This document shows positions 39,638-51,670 of a DNA stretch of 64,000 nt, piece after piece. Under the pieces are notes generated by a model. That model made no database searches and was not told the origin of the DNA. It saw only the letters and a program-made list of their open reading frames with translations. Source of the stretch: Diplolepis rosae (lineage: Eukaryota > Arthropoda > Insecta > Hymenoptera > Diplolepididae); assembly GCA_030998225.1 (NCBI GenBank), contig JAPYXD010000161.1, positions 2,356,001 to 2,420,000 on the forward strand, read 5' to 3'. The position numbers and the translations under genes were made by a program. Within the stretch, counting starts at the first letter, position 1. Each line of letters starts with the position of its first letter.

Positions 39638-40565
39638 AACACTTAGGGTCCTTAGACTCTGACCTGAATAAAGCGGCCTAGTAATGCGCGAGCACTTCGG
39701 ACTCAGATTTTCAGTAAGGTGGCCAAGTAATGCGCGAGTTCAATGGTCGTCAGGACTGATATAAATGCAAAAATAGCCGCGTAATACGCGAGATCAAACA
39801 AAGTCTGACCTAAATAAGGTGGCAAAGTAATGCGCGAGCTCCTCGGACTCTGGCTTAAAATTATGTAGCCAAGTAATGCGCGAGTTCAATGGACGTCAGG
39901 ACTGATATAAATGCAAAAATAGCCGCGTAATACGCGAGATCAAGCAAAGTCTGACCTAAATAAGGTGGCAAAGTAATGCGCGAATTCTTAGTACAGGATT
40001 TTTATATAAAATGGCCAAGGAATGCGCGAGCTTTTCGGACTCTGGCTTAAAGTTTTTTGGCCAAGTAATGCGCGAGTTCAATGGACGTCAGGACCGATAT
40101 AAATGCAAAAATAGCCGAGTGATACGTGAGATCAAACGAAGTCTGACCTAAAAAAGGTGGCAAAGTAATGCGCGAATTCTTAGTACCGAATTTTTATATA
40201 AATTGGCCAAGTAATGCGCGAGCTCTTCGGACTCTGGCTTAAAATTATGTGGCCAAGTAATGCGCGAGTTCAATGGACGTCAGGACTGATATAAATGCAA
40301 AAATAGCCGCGTAATACGCGAGATCAAGCAAAGTCTGACCTAAATAAGGTGGCAAAGTAATGCGCCAATTCTTAGTACAGAATTTTTATATATAAAGTGG
40401 CCAAGTAATGCGCGAGTTTAATGGACGTCAGGACTGATATGAATACAAAACTAGGCGCGTAATACGCGAGATCAAACGAAATCTGACCTAAATAAGGTGG
40501 CAAATTAATGCGCGAATTCTTAGGGGGTATAAGAATTTTTATAAAGTGGCCAAAAAATAATAATT
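39638..40565 (+). repeat. Higher-order unit, 928 bp (F2a)
   Basis: Parses as F2a-E-(A-B-D)-(A-B-C-D)x2-(A-B-C)-A'-B'-F1. The F1 has one extra G (AGGGGGTATAAG), giving 928. It is the 147-bp-longer relative of 1-780. Confidence 0.8.
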
Positions 40566-42043
40566 AACGCGTAGGCTCGTTATACTCTGACCTGAATAAC
40601 GCGGCCAAGTAATGCGCGAGCACTTCGGACTCAGATTTTCAGTAAGGTGGCCATGTAATGCGCGAGTTCAATGGACGTCAGGACTGATATAAATGCAAAA
40701 ATAGCCGCGCAATACGCGAGATCAAACAAAGTCTGACCTAAATAAGGTGGCACAGTAATGCGCGAGCTCTTCGGACTCTGGCTTAACATTATGTGGCCAA
40801 GTAATGCGCGAGTTCAATGGACGTCAGGACTGATACAAATGCACAAAAAGCCGCGTAATACGCGAGATCAAACAAAGTCTGACCTAAATAAGGTGGCAAA
40901 GTAATGCGCGAATTCTTAGTACAGAATTTTTATATATAAAGTGGCCAAGTAATGCGCGAGTTTAATGGACGTCAGGACTGATATGAATACAAAAATAGGG
41001 GCGTAATACGCGAGTTGAACGCAGTCTGACCTGAAAAGAGTGGCCAAGTAATGCGCGAATTCTTAGGGGTATAAGAATTTTTATAAAGTGGCCAAAAAAT
41101 AATAATTAACACTTAGGGTCCTTAGACTCTGACCTGAATAAAGCGGCCAAGTAATGCGCGAGCACTTCGGAACAGATATTCAGTAAGATGGCCAAGTAAT
41201 GCGCGAGTTCAATGGACGTCAGGACTGATATAAATGCAAAAATAGCCGCGTAATACGCGAGATCAAACAAAGTCTGACCTAAATAAGGTGGCAAAGTACT
41301 GCGCGAGCTCTTCGGACTCTGGCTTAAAATTATGTCGCCAAGTAATGCGCGAGTTCAATGGACGTCAGGACCGATATAAATACAAAAATAGCCGCGTAAT
41401 ACGCGAGTTGAACGAAGTCTGATCTGATAAGAGTGGCCAAGTAATGCGCGAATTCTTAGGGGTATAAGAATTTTTATAAAGTGGCCAAAAAATAATAATT
41501 AACGCGTAGGCTAGTTATACTCTGACCTGAATAAAGCGGCCAAGTAATGCGCGAGCACTTCGGACTCTGATTTTCAGTAAGGTGGCCAAGTAATGCGCGA
41601 GTTCATTGGATGTCAGGACTGATATAAATGCAAAAATAGCCGCGTAATACGCGAGATCAAACAAAGTCTGACCTAAATAAGGTGGCAAAGTAATGCGCGA
41701 GCTCCTCGGACTCTGGCTTAAAATTATGTGGCCAAGTAATGCGCGAGTTCAATGGACGTCAGGACTGATATAAATGCAAAAATAGCCGCGTAATACGCGA
41801 GATCAAGCAAAGTCTGACCTAAATAAGGTGGCAAAGTAATGCGCGAATTCTTAGTACAGAATTTTTATATATAAAGTGGCCAAGTAATGCGCGAGTTTAA
41901 TGGACGTCAGGACTGATATGAATACAAAACTAGGCGCGTAATACGCGAGATCAAACGAAATCTGACCTAAATAAGGTGGCAAAGTAATGCGCGAATTCTT
42001 AGGGGTATAAGAATTTTTATAAAGTGGCCAAAAAATAGTAATT
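40566..42043 (+). repeat. Units of 542, 393 and 543 bp
   Basis: Duplicate of 27492-28970. In the 393-bp unit E is shortened (CACTTCGGAACAGATATTCAG near 41162), a small deletion relative to its partner at 28090. The tag GTAAGATGGCC that follows is shared by both. Confidence 0.8.
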
Positions 42044-42731
42044 AACGCGTAGGCTCGTTATACTCTGACCTGAATAAAGCGGCCAAGTAATGCGCGAGCA
42101 CTTCGGCCTCAGATTTTCAGTAAGGTGGCCAAGTAATGCTCGAGTTCAATGGACGTCAGGACTGATATAAATGCAAAAATAGCCGCGTAATACGCGAGAT
42201 CAAACGAAATCTGACCTAAATAAGGTGGCAAAGTAATGCGCGAGCTCTTCGGACTCTGGCTTAACATTATGTGGCCAAGTAATGCGCGAGTTCAATGGAC
42301 GTCATGACTGATATAAATGCACAAAAAGCCGCGTAATACGCGAGATCAAACAAAGTTTGACCTAAATAAGGTGGCAAAGTAATGCGCGAATTCTTAGTAC
42401 AGAATTTTCATATATAAAGTGGCCAAGTAATGCGCGAGTTTAATGAACGCCAGGACTGATATGAATACAAAAATAGGCGCGTAATACGCGAGATCGAACA
42501 AAGTCTGACCTAAATAAGGTGGCAAAGTACTGCGCGAGCTCTTCGGACTCTGGCTTAAAATTATGTCGCCAAGTAATGCGCGAGTTCAATGGACGTCAGG
42601 ACTGATATAAATACAAAAATAGCCGCGTAATACGCGAGTTGAACGAAGTCTGATCTGATAAGAGTGGCCAAGTAATGCGCGAATTCTTAGGGGTATAAGA
42701 ATTTTTATAAAGTGTCCAAAAAATAATAATT
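42044..42731 (+). repeat. Higher-order unit, 688 bp (CGGCCTCAG allele)
   Basis: Third full copy of the 11806 and 28971 unit, same length as 28971. CGGCCTCAGAT, AATGCTCGAGTTC, AAGTTTGACC and GAACGCCAGG are all present. Confidence 0.83.
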
Positions 42732-43666
42732 AACACTTAGGGTCCTTAGACTCTGACCTGAATAAAGCGGCCAAGTAATGCGCGAGCACTTCGGACTCAG
42801 ATTTTCAGTAAGGTGGCCAAGTAATGCGCGAGTTCAATGGTCGTCAGGACTGATATAAATGCAAAAATAGCCGCGTAATACGCGAGATCAAACAAAGTCT
42901 GACCTAAATAAGGTGGCAAAGTAATGCGCGAGCTCCTCGGACTCTGGCTTAAAATTATGTAGCCAAGTAATGCGCGAGTTCAATGGATGTCAGGACTGAT
43001 ATAAATGCCTAAATTGCCGCGTAATACGCGAGATCAAACAAAGTCTGACCTAAATAAGGTGGCAAAGTAATGCGCGAGCTCCTCGGACTCTGGCTTAAAA
43101 TTATGTAGCCAAGTAATGCGCGAGTTCAATGGACGTCAGGACTGATATAAATACAAAAATAGCCGCGTAATACGCGAGTTGAACGAAGTCTGATCTGATA
43201 AGAGTGGCCAAGTAATGCGCGAATTCTTAGGGGTATAAGAATTTTTATAAAGTGTCCAAAAAATAATAATTAACACTTAGGGTCCTTAGACTCTGACCTG
43301 AATAAAGCGGCCTAGTAATGCGCGAGCACTTCGGACTCAGATTTTCAGTAAGGTGGCCAAGTAATGCGCGAGTTCAATGGTCGTCAGGACTGATATAAAT
43401 GCAAAAATAGCCGCGTAATACGCGAGATCAAACAAAGTATGACCTAAATAAGGTGGCAAAGTAATGCGCGAGCTCCTCGGACTCTGGCTTAAAATTATGT
43501 AGCCAAGTAATGCGCGAGTTCAATGGACGTCAGGACTGATATAAATGCAAAAATAGCCGCGTAATACGCGAGATCAAATCAAATCTGACCTAACTAAGGA
43601 GGCCAATTAATGCGCGAATTCTTAGGGGTACAAGAATTTTTATAAAGTGGCCAAAAAATAATAATT
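42732..43666 (+). repeat. Units of 540 and 395 bp
   Basis: The 540-bp unit carries GCCTAAATTGCCGCG near 43006. The second unit starts like the 544-bp partners at 1863, 13035 and 30199, but after its second A-B (about 43580-43620, CTAACTAAGGAGGCCAATT) jumps to F1 with GGGGTACAAG. This is a likely recombination joint with the 34986 type. Confidence 0.75.
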
Positions 43667-44788
43667 AACGCGTAGGCTAGTTATACTCTGACCTGAATAA
43701 AGGGGCCAAGTAATGCGCGAGCACTTCGGACTCTGATTTTCAGTAAGGTGGCCAAGTAATGCGCGAGCTCTTCGGACTCTGGCTTAAAATTATGTGGCCA
43801 AGTAATGCGCGAGCTCTTCGGACTCTGGCTTAACATTATGTGGCCAAGTAATGCGCGAGTTCAATGGACGTCAGGACTGATATAAATGCAAAACTAGCCG
43901 CGAAATACGCGAGATCAACTTAAGTCTGACCTAAATAAGCAGTAAAAGTTATGCGCGAATTCTTAGTACAGATTTATTAATTAACGTGGCCAAGTAATGC
44001 GCGAGCTCTTCGGACTCTGGCTTAAAATTATGTGGCCGAGTAATGCGCGAGCTCTTCGGACTCAGGCTTAACATTATGTGGCCAAGTAATGCGCGAGTTC
44101 AATGGACGTCAGGACTGATATAAATGCACAAAAAGCCGCGTAATACGCGAGATCAAACAAAGTCTGACCTAAATAAGGTGGCACAGTAATGCGCGAGCTC
44201 TTCGGACTCTGGTTTAAAATTATGTGGCCAAGTAATGCGCGAGTTCAATGGACGTCAGGACTGATACAAATGCACAAAAAGCTGCGTAATACGCGAGATC
44301 AAACAAAGTCTGACCTAAATAAGGTGGCAAAGTAATGCGCGAATTCTTAGGGGTATAATAATTTTTATAAAGTGGCCAAAAAATAATAATTAACGCGTAG
44401 GTTCGTTATACTCTAACCTGAATATAGCGGCCAAGTAATGCGCGAGCAATTCGGACTCTGATTTTCAGTAAGGTGGCCAAGTAATGCGCGAGTTCAATGG
44501 ACGTCAGGACTGATATAAATGCAAAAATAGCCGCGTAATACGCGAGATCAAGCAAAGTCTGACCTAAATAAGGTGGCAAAGTAATACGCGAATTCTTAGT
44601 ACAGAATTTTTATATATAAAGTGGCCAAGAAATGCGCGAGTTTAAATGACGTCAGGACTGATATGAATATAAAAATAGGCGCGTAATACGCGAGATCAAA
44701 CGAAATCTGACCTAAATAAGGTGGCAAAGTAATGCGCGAATTCTTAGGGGTATAAGAATTTTTATAAAGTGGCCAAAAAATAATAATT
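43667..44788 (+). repeat. Units of 725 and 397 bp
   Basis: The 725-bp unit parses as F2b-E-D-D-A-B-C-D-D-A-B-D-A-B-F1. A diverged B-C pair lies at about 43905-43985 (CTTAAGTCTGACC, AGCAGTAAAAGTTATG, GATTTATTAATTAACG). The 397-bp unit at 44392 begins CTCTAACCTGAATATAGCGG with GAGCAATTCGG, variants repeated in the next unit at 44789. Confidence 0.76.
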
Positions 44789-46345
44789 AACGCGTAGGTT
44801 CGTTATACTCTAACCTGAATATAGCGGCCAAGTAATGCGCGAGCAATTCGGACTCTGATTTTCAGTAAGGTGGCCAAGTAATGCGCGAGTTCAATGGACG
44901 TCAGGACTGATATAAATGCAAAAATAGCCGCGTGATGCGTGAGATCAAACGAAATCTGACCTAAATAAGGTGGCAAAGTAATGCGCGAATTCTTAGTACA
45001 GAATTTTTATATATAATGTGGCCAAGTAATGCGCGAGTTCAATGGACGTCAGGACTGATATAAATGCAAAAATAGCCGCGTAATACGCGAGATCAAACGA
45101 AGTCTGACCTAAATAAGGTGGCAAAGTAATGCGCGAATTCTTAGTACAGGATTTTTATATAAAGTGGCCATCTGAAGCGCGACCTCTTCGGACTCTGGCT
45201 TAAAGTTTTTTGGCCAAGTAATGCGCGAGTTCAATGGACGTCAGGACTGATATAAATGCACAAAAAGCCGCGTAATACGCGAGATCAAACAAAGTCTGAC
45301 CTAAATAAGGTGGAAAAGTAATGCGCGAATTCTTAGTACAGGATCTTTATATAAAGCGGCCAAGTAATGCGCGAGCTCTTCGGACTCTGGCTTAAAATTA
45401 TGTGGCCAAGTAATGCGCGAGTTCAATGGACGTCAGGACTGATATAAATGCAAAAATAGCCGCGTAATACGCGAGATCAAACGAAATCTGACCTAAATAA
45501 GCTGGCAAAGTAATGCGCGAGCTCTTCGGACTCTGGCTTAAAATTATGTGGCCAAGTAATGCGCGAGTTCAATGGACGTCAGGACTGATATAAATGCAAA
45601 AATAGCCGCGTAATACGCGAGATCAAACGAAATCTGACCTAAAAAAGGTGGCAAAGTAATGCGCGAATTCTTAGTACCGAATTTTTATATAAATTGGCCA
45701 AGTACTGCGCGAGCTCTTCGGACTCTGTTTTATAATTATGTGGCCAAGTAATGCGCGAGTTCAATGGACGTCAGGACTGATATAAATGCAAAAATAGCCG
45801 CGTAATACGCGAGATCAAACGAAATCTGACCTAAATAAGGTGGCAAAGTAATGCGCGAGCTCTTCGGACTCTGGCTTAACATTATGTGGCCAAGTAATGC
45901 GCGAGTTCAATGGACGTCATGACTGATATAAATGCACAAAAAGCCGCGTAAGACGCGAGATCAAACAAAGTCTGACCTAAATAAGGTGGCAAAGTACTGC
46001 GCGAGCTCTTCGGACTCTGGCTTAAAATTATGTCGCCAAGTAATGCGCGAGTTCAATGGACGTCAGGACTGATATAAATACAAAAATAGCCGCGTAATAC
46101 GCGAGTTGAACGAAGTCTGATATGAAAAGATTGGCCAAGTAATGCGCGAATTCTTAGTACAGAATTTTTATATATAAAGTGGCCAAGTAATGCGCGAGTT
46201 TAATGGACGTCAGGACTGATATAAATACAAAAATAGCCGCGTAATTCGCGAGTTGAACGAAGTCTGATCTGATAAGAGTGGCCAAGTAATGCGCGAATTC
46301 TTAGGGGTCTGTGAATTTTTATAAAGTGGCCAAAAAGTAATAATT
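44789..46345 (+). repeat. Long unit, 1557 bp
   Basis: Starts with the same CTCTAACCTG and GAGCAATTCGG variants as 44392, then resembles the 1796-bp family with rearranged content. A patch at about 45168-45190 reads GGCCATCTGAAGCGCGACC. B3 near 46120 (TCTGATATGAAAAGATTGG) is followed by C, not F1, which is an order I did not see elsewhere. Confidence 0.7.
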
Positions 46346-47179
46346 AACACGTAGGGTCCTTAGACTCTGACGTGAATAAAGCGGCCAAGTAATGCGCGAG
46401 TGCAAAGGACGTTAGGACTGATATAAATGCAAAAATAGCAGCGTAATACGCGAGATCAAACAAAGTCTGACCTAAAAAAGGTGGCAAAGAAGTGCGCGAG
46501 CTCTTCGGACTCTGGCTTAAAATTATGTGGCCAAGTAATGCGCGAGTTCAATGGACGTCAGGACTGATATAAATACAAAAATAGCCGCGTAATACGCGAG
46601 TTGAACGAAGTCTGATCTGATAAGAGTGGCCAAGTAATGCGCGAATTCTTAGGGGTACAAGAATTTTTATAAAGTGGCCAAAAAATAATAATTAACGCGT
46701 AGGCTAGTTATACTCTGACCTGAATAAAGCGGCCAAGTAATGCGCGAGCACTTCGGACTCTGATTTTCAGTAAGGTGGCCAAGTAATGCGCGAGCTCTTC
46801 GGACTCTGGCATAAAATTATGTGGCCAAGTAATGCGCGAGCTCTTCGGACTCTGGCTTAACATTATGTGGCCAAGTAATGCGCGAGTTCAATGGATGTCA
46901 GGACTGATATAAATGCCTAAATTGCCGCGTAATACGCGAGATCAAACAAAGTCTGACCTAAATAAGGTGGCAAAGTAATGCGCGAGCTCCTCGGACTCTG
47001 GCTTAAAATTATGTAGCCAAGTAATGCGCGAGTTCAATGGACGTCAGGACTGATATAAATACAAAAATAGCCGCGTAATACGCGAGTTGAACAAAATCTG
47101 ATCTGAAAAGAGTGGCCAAATAATGCGCGAATTCTTAGAGGTATAAGAATTTTTATAAAGTGTCCAAAAAATAATAATT
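46346..47179 (+). repeat. Units of 348 (no E) and 486 bp
   Basis: 46346-46693 is F2a-A-B-D-A-B3-F1: exactly one E (46 bp) shorter than the 394-bp unit. The A following F2 reads GAGTGCAAAGGACGTTAGG. The next unit opens E-D-D like the other 486-bp units but continues with GGATGTCAGG and GCCTAAATTGCC, markers of the 540-bp units. Confidence 0.78.
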
Positions 47180-48262
47180 AACACTTAGGGTCCTTAGACT
47201 CTGACCTGAAAAAAGCGGCCAAGTAATGCGCGAGCACTTCGGACTCTGAGTTTCAGTAAGGTGGCCAAGTAATGCGCGAGTTCAATGGTCGTCAGGACTG
47301 ATATAAATGCAAAAATAGCAGCGTAATACGCGAGATCAAACAAAGTCTGACCTAAATAAGGTGGCAAAGTAATGCGCGAGCTCCTCGGACTCTGGCTTAA
47401 AATTATGTAGCCAAGTAATGCGCGAGTTCAATGGATGTCAGGACTGATATAAATGCCTAAATTGCCGCGTAATACGCGAGATCAAACAAAGTCTGACCTA
47501 AATAAGGTGGCAAAGTAATGCGCGAGCTCCTCGGACTCTGGCTTAAAATTATGTAGCCAAGTAATGCGCGAGTTCAATGGACGTCAGGACTGATATAAAT
47601 ACAAAAATAGCCGCGTAATACGCGAGTTGAACGAAGTCTGATCTGATAAGAGTGGCCAAGTAATGCGCGAATTCTTAGGGGTATAAGAATTTTTATAAAG
47701 TGTCCAAAAAATAATAATTAACACTTAGGGTCCTTAGACTCTGACCTGAATAAAGCGGCCAAGTAATGCGCGAGCACTTCGGACTCCGATTTTCAGTATA
47801 GTGTCGAAGTTTTGGGGTTTTTATATGGTCGTCAGTACTTTTATAAATGCAAAAATAGCAGCGTAATACGCGAGATCAAACAAAGTATGACCTAAATAAA
47901 GCGGCCAAGTAATGCGCGAGCTCTTCGGACTCTGATTTAAATTTAGGTGACCAAGTAATGCGCGAGTTCAATGGACGTCAGGACTGATATAAATGCAAAA
48001 ATAGCCGCGTAATACGCGAGATCAAGCAAAGTCTGACCTAAATAAGGTGGCAAAGTAATACGCGAATTCTTAGTACAGAATTTTTATATATAAAGTGGCC
48101 AAGTAATGCGCGAGTTTAATGGTCGTCAGGACTGATATGAATATAAAAATAGGCGCGTAATACGCGAGATCAAACGAAATCTGACCTAAATAAGGTGGCA
48201 AAGTAATGCGCGAATTCTTAGGGGTATAAGAATTTTTATAAAGTGGCCAAAAAATAATAATT
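47180..48262 (+). repeat. Units of 540 and 543 bp
   Basis: Copy of 29659-30742 at offset about 17,521. It contains the most degraded patch noticed, 47798-47842: an E tail and A box are replaced by T-rich sequence around GAAGTTTTGGGGTTTTTATA, while total length is preserved to within a base or two. Confidence 0.78.
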
Positions 48263-50057
48263 AACGCGTAGGTTCGTTATACTCTGACCTGAATATAGCG
48301 GCCAAGTAATGCGCGAGCACTTCGGACTCTGATTTTCAGTAAGGTGGCCAAGTATGCGCGAGTTCAATGGACGTCAGGACTGATATAAATGCAAAAATAG
48401 CCGCGTAATACGCGAGATCAAGCAAAGTCTGACCTAAATAAGGTGGCAAAGTAATACGCGAATTCTTAGTACAGAATTTTTATATATAAAGTGGCCAAGT
48501 AATGCGCGAGTTCAATGGACGTCAGGACCGATATAAATGCAAAAATAGCCGCGTAATACGCGAGATCAAGCAAAGTCTGACCTAAATAAGGTGGCAAAGT
48601 AATGCGCGAATTCTTAGTACAGGATTTTTATATAAAGTTGCCAAGTAATGCGCGAGCTCTTCGGACTCTGGCTTAAATTTTTTTGGCCAAGTAATGCGCG
48701 AGTTCAATGGACGTCAGGACTGATATAAATGCACAAAAAGCCGCGTAATACGCGAGATCAAACAAAGTCTGACCTAAATAAGGTGGAAAAGTAATGCGCG
48801 AATTCTTAGTACAGGATCTTTATATAAAGCGGCCAAGTAATGCGCGAGCACTTCGGACTCTGATTTTCAGTAAGGTGGCTGAGTAATGCGCGAGTTCAAT
48901 GGACGTCAGGACTGATATAAATGCAAAAAAAGCCGCGTAATACGAGAGATCAAACCAACTCTGACCTACATAAGGTGGCAAATTAATGCGCGAATTCTTA
49001 GTACAGAATTTTTATATAAAGTGGCCAAGTAATGCGCGAGCTCTTCGGACTCTGGCTTAAAGTTTTTTGGCCAAGTAATGCGCGAGTTCAATGGACGTCA
49101 GGACCGATATAAATGCAAAAATAGCCGAGTAATACGTGAGATCAAACGAAGTCTGACCTAAATAAGGTGGCAAAGTACTGAGCGAATTCTTAGTACAGAA
49201 TTTTTATATAAAGTGGCCAAGTATTGCGCGAGCTCTTCGGACTCTGGCTTAAAATTATGTGGCCAAGTAATGCGCGAGTTCAATGGACGTCAGGACTGAT
49301 ATAAATGCAAAAATAGCCGCGTAATACGCGAGATCAAACGAAATCTGACCTAAAAAAGGTGGCAAAGTAATGCGCGAATTCTTAGTACCGAATTTTTATA
49401 TAAATTGGCCAAGTAATGCGCGAGCTCTTCGGACTCTGGCTTAAAATGATGTGGCCAAGTAATTCGCGAGTTCAATGGACGTCAGAACTGATATAAATGC
49501 AAAAATAGCCGCGTAATACGCGAGATCAAACGAAATCTGACCTAAATAAGGTGGTAAAGTAATGCGCGAGCTCTTCGGACTCTGGCTTAACATTATGTGG
49601 CCAAGTAATGCGCGAGTTCAATGGACGTCATGACTGATATAAATGCACAAAAAGCCGCGTAAGACGCGAGATCAAACAAAGTCTGACCTAAATAAGGTGG
49701 CAAAGTAATGCGCGAATTCTTAGTACAGAATTGTCATATATAAAGTGGCCAAGTAATGCGCGAGTTTAATGAACGTCAGGACTGATATGAATACAAAAAT
49801 AGGCGCGTAATACGCGAGATCAAACAAAGTCTGACCTAAATAAGGTGGCAAAGTACTGCGCGAGCTCTTCGGACTCTGGCTTAAAATTATGTCGCCAAGT
49901 AATGCGCGAGTTCAATGGACGTCAGGACTGATATAAATACAAAAATAGCCGCGTAATACGCGAGTTGAACGAAGTCTGATCTGATAAGAGTGGCCAAGTA
50001 ATGCGCGAATTCTTAGGGGTATAAGAATTTTTATAAAGTGTCCAAAAAATAAGAATT
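48263..50057 (+). repeat. Long higher-order unit, 1795 bp
   Basis: Fourth member of the 1796-bp family. One base is missing in an early A box (CCAAGTATGCGCGAG near 48350), which accounts for 1795 against 1796. The patch near 48940-48980 reads GTAATACGAGAGATC and AACCAACTCTGACC. Confidence 0.8.
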
Positions 50058-51670
50058 AACACTTAGGGTCCTTAGACTCTGACCTGAATAAAGTGGCCAA
50101 GTAATGCGCGAGCACTTCGGACTCAGATTTTCAGTAAGGTGGCCAAGTAATGCGCGAGTTCAATGGTCGTCAGGACTGATATAAATGCAAAAATAGCCGC
50201 GTAATACGCGAGATCAAACAAAGTCTGACCTAAATAAGGTGGCAAAGTAATGCGCGAGCTCCTCGGACTCTGGCTTAAAATTATGTAGCCAAGTAATGCG
50301 CGAGTTCAATGGATGTCAGGACTGATATAAATGCCAAAATAGCCGCGTAATACGCGAGATCAAACAAAGTCTGACCTAAATAAGGTGGCAAAGTAATGCG
50401 CGAGCTCCTCGGACTCTGGCTTAAAATTATGTAGCCAAGTAATGCGCGAGTTCAATGGACGTCAGGACTGATATAAATACAAAAATAGCCGCGTAATACG
50501 CGAGTTGAACGAAGTCTGAACTGATAAGAGTGGCCAAGTAATGCGCGAATTCTTAGGGGTATAAGAATTTTTATAAAGTGTCAAAAAAATCAGACTGCAC
50601 ACTTTGGGTCCTTAGACTCTTATCTCAATAAAGCGGCCAAGTAATGCGCGAGCACTTCGGACTCAGATTTTCAGTAAGGTGGCCAAGTAATGCGCGAGTT
50701 CAATGGTCGTCAGGACTGATATAAATGCAAAAATAGCCACGTAATACGCGAGATCAAACAAAGTCTGACCTAAATAAGGTGGCAAAGTAATGCGCGAGCT
50801 CCTCGGACTCTGGCTTAAAATTATGTAGCCAAGTAATGCTCGAGATCAATGGACGTCAGGACTGATATAAACGCAAAAATAGCCGCGTAATACGCGAGAT
50901 CAAACAAAGTCTGACCTGAATAAAGCGGCCAAGTAATGCGCAAGCACTTCGGACTCAGATTTTCAGTAAGGTGGCCAAGTACTGCGCGAGTTCAATGGTC
51001 GTCAGGACCGATATAAATGCAAAAATAGCCGAGTAATACGTGAGATCAAACGAAGTCTGACCTAAATAAAGTGGCAAAGTACTGAGCGAATTCTTAGTAC
51101 AGAATTTTTATATAAAGTGGCCAAGTATTGCGCGAGCTCTTCGGACTCTGGCTTAAAATTATGTGGCCAAGTAATGCGCGAGTTCAATGGACGTCAGGAC
51201 TGATATAAATGCAAAAATAGCCGCGTAATACGCGAGATCAAACGAAATCTGACCTAAAAAAGGTGGCAAAGTAATGCGCGAATTCTTAGTACCGAATTTT
51301 TATATAAATTGGCCAAGTAATGCGCGAGCTCTTCGGACTCTGGCTTAAAATTATGTGGCCAAGTAATGCGCGAGTTCAATGGACGTCAGGACTGATATAA
51401 ATGCAAAAATAGCCGCGTAATACGCGAGATCAAGCAAAGTCTGACCTAAATAAGGTGGCAAAGTAATGCGCCAATTCTTAGTACAGAATTTTTATATATA
51501 AAGTGGCCAAGTAATGCGCGAGTTTAATGGACGTCAGGACTGATATGAATACAAAACTAGGCGCGTAATACGCGAAATCAAACGAAATCTGACCTAAATA
51601 AGGTGGCAAATTAATGCGCGAATTCTTAGGGGTATAAGAATTTTTATAAAGTGGCCAAAAAATAATAATT
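50058..51670 (+). repeat. Units of 540 (AAGAATTAAC allele) and 1073 bp
   Basis: Copy of 32539-34197, shorter by one 46-bp monomer. The F2 at 50583-50630 is mutated (AATCAGACTGCACACTTTGG, CTCTTATCTCAATAAAGC) but still recognisable. Near 50915-50990 a second F2-tail plus E (CTGACCTGAATAAAGCGG, GCGCAAGCACTTCGG) appears without the A/T tract, suggesting an internal recombination joint. Confidence 0.75.
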
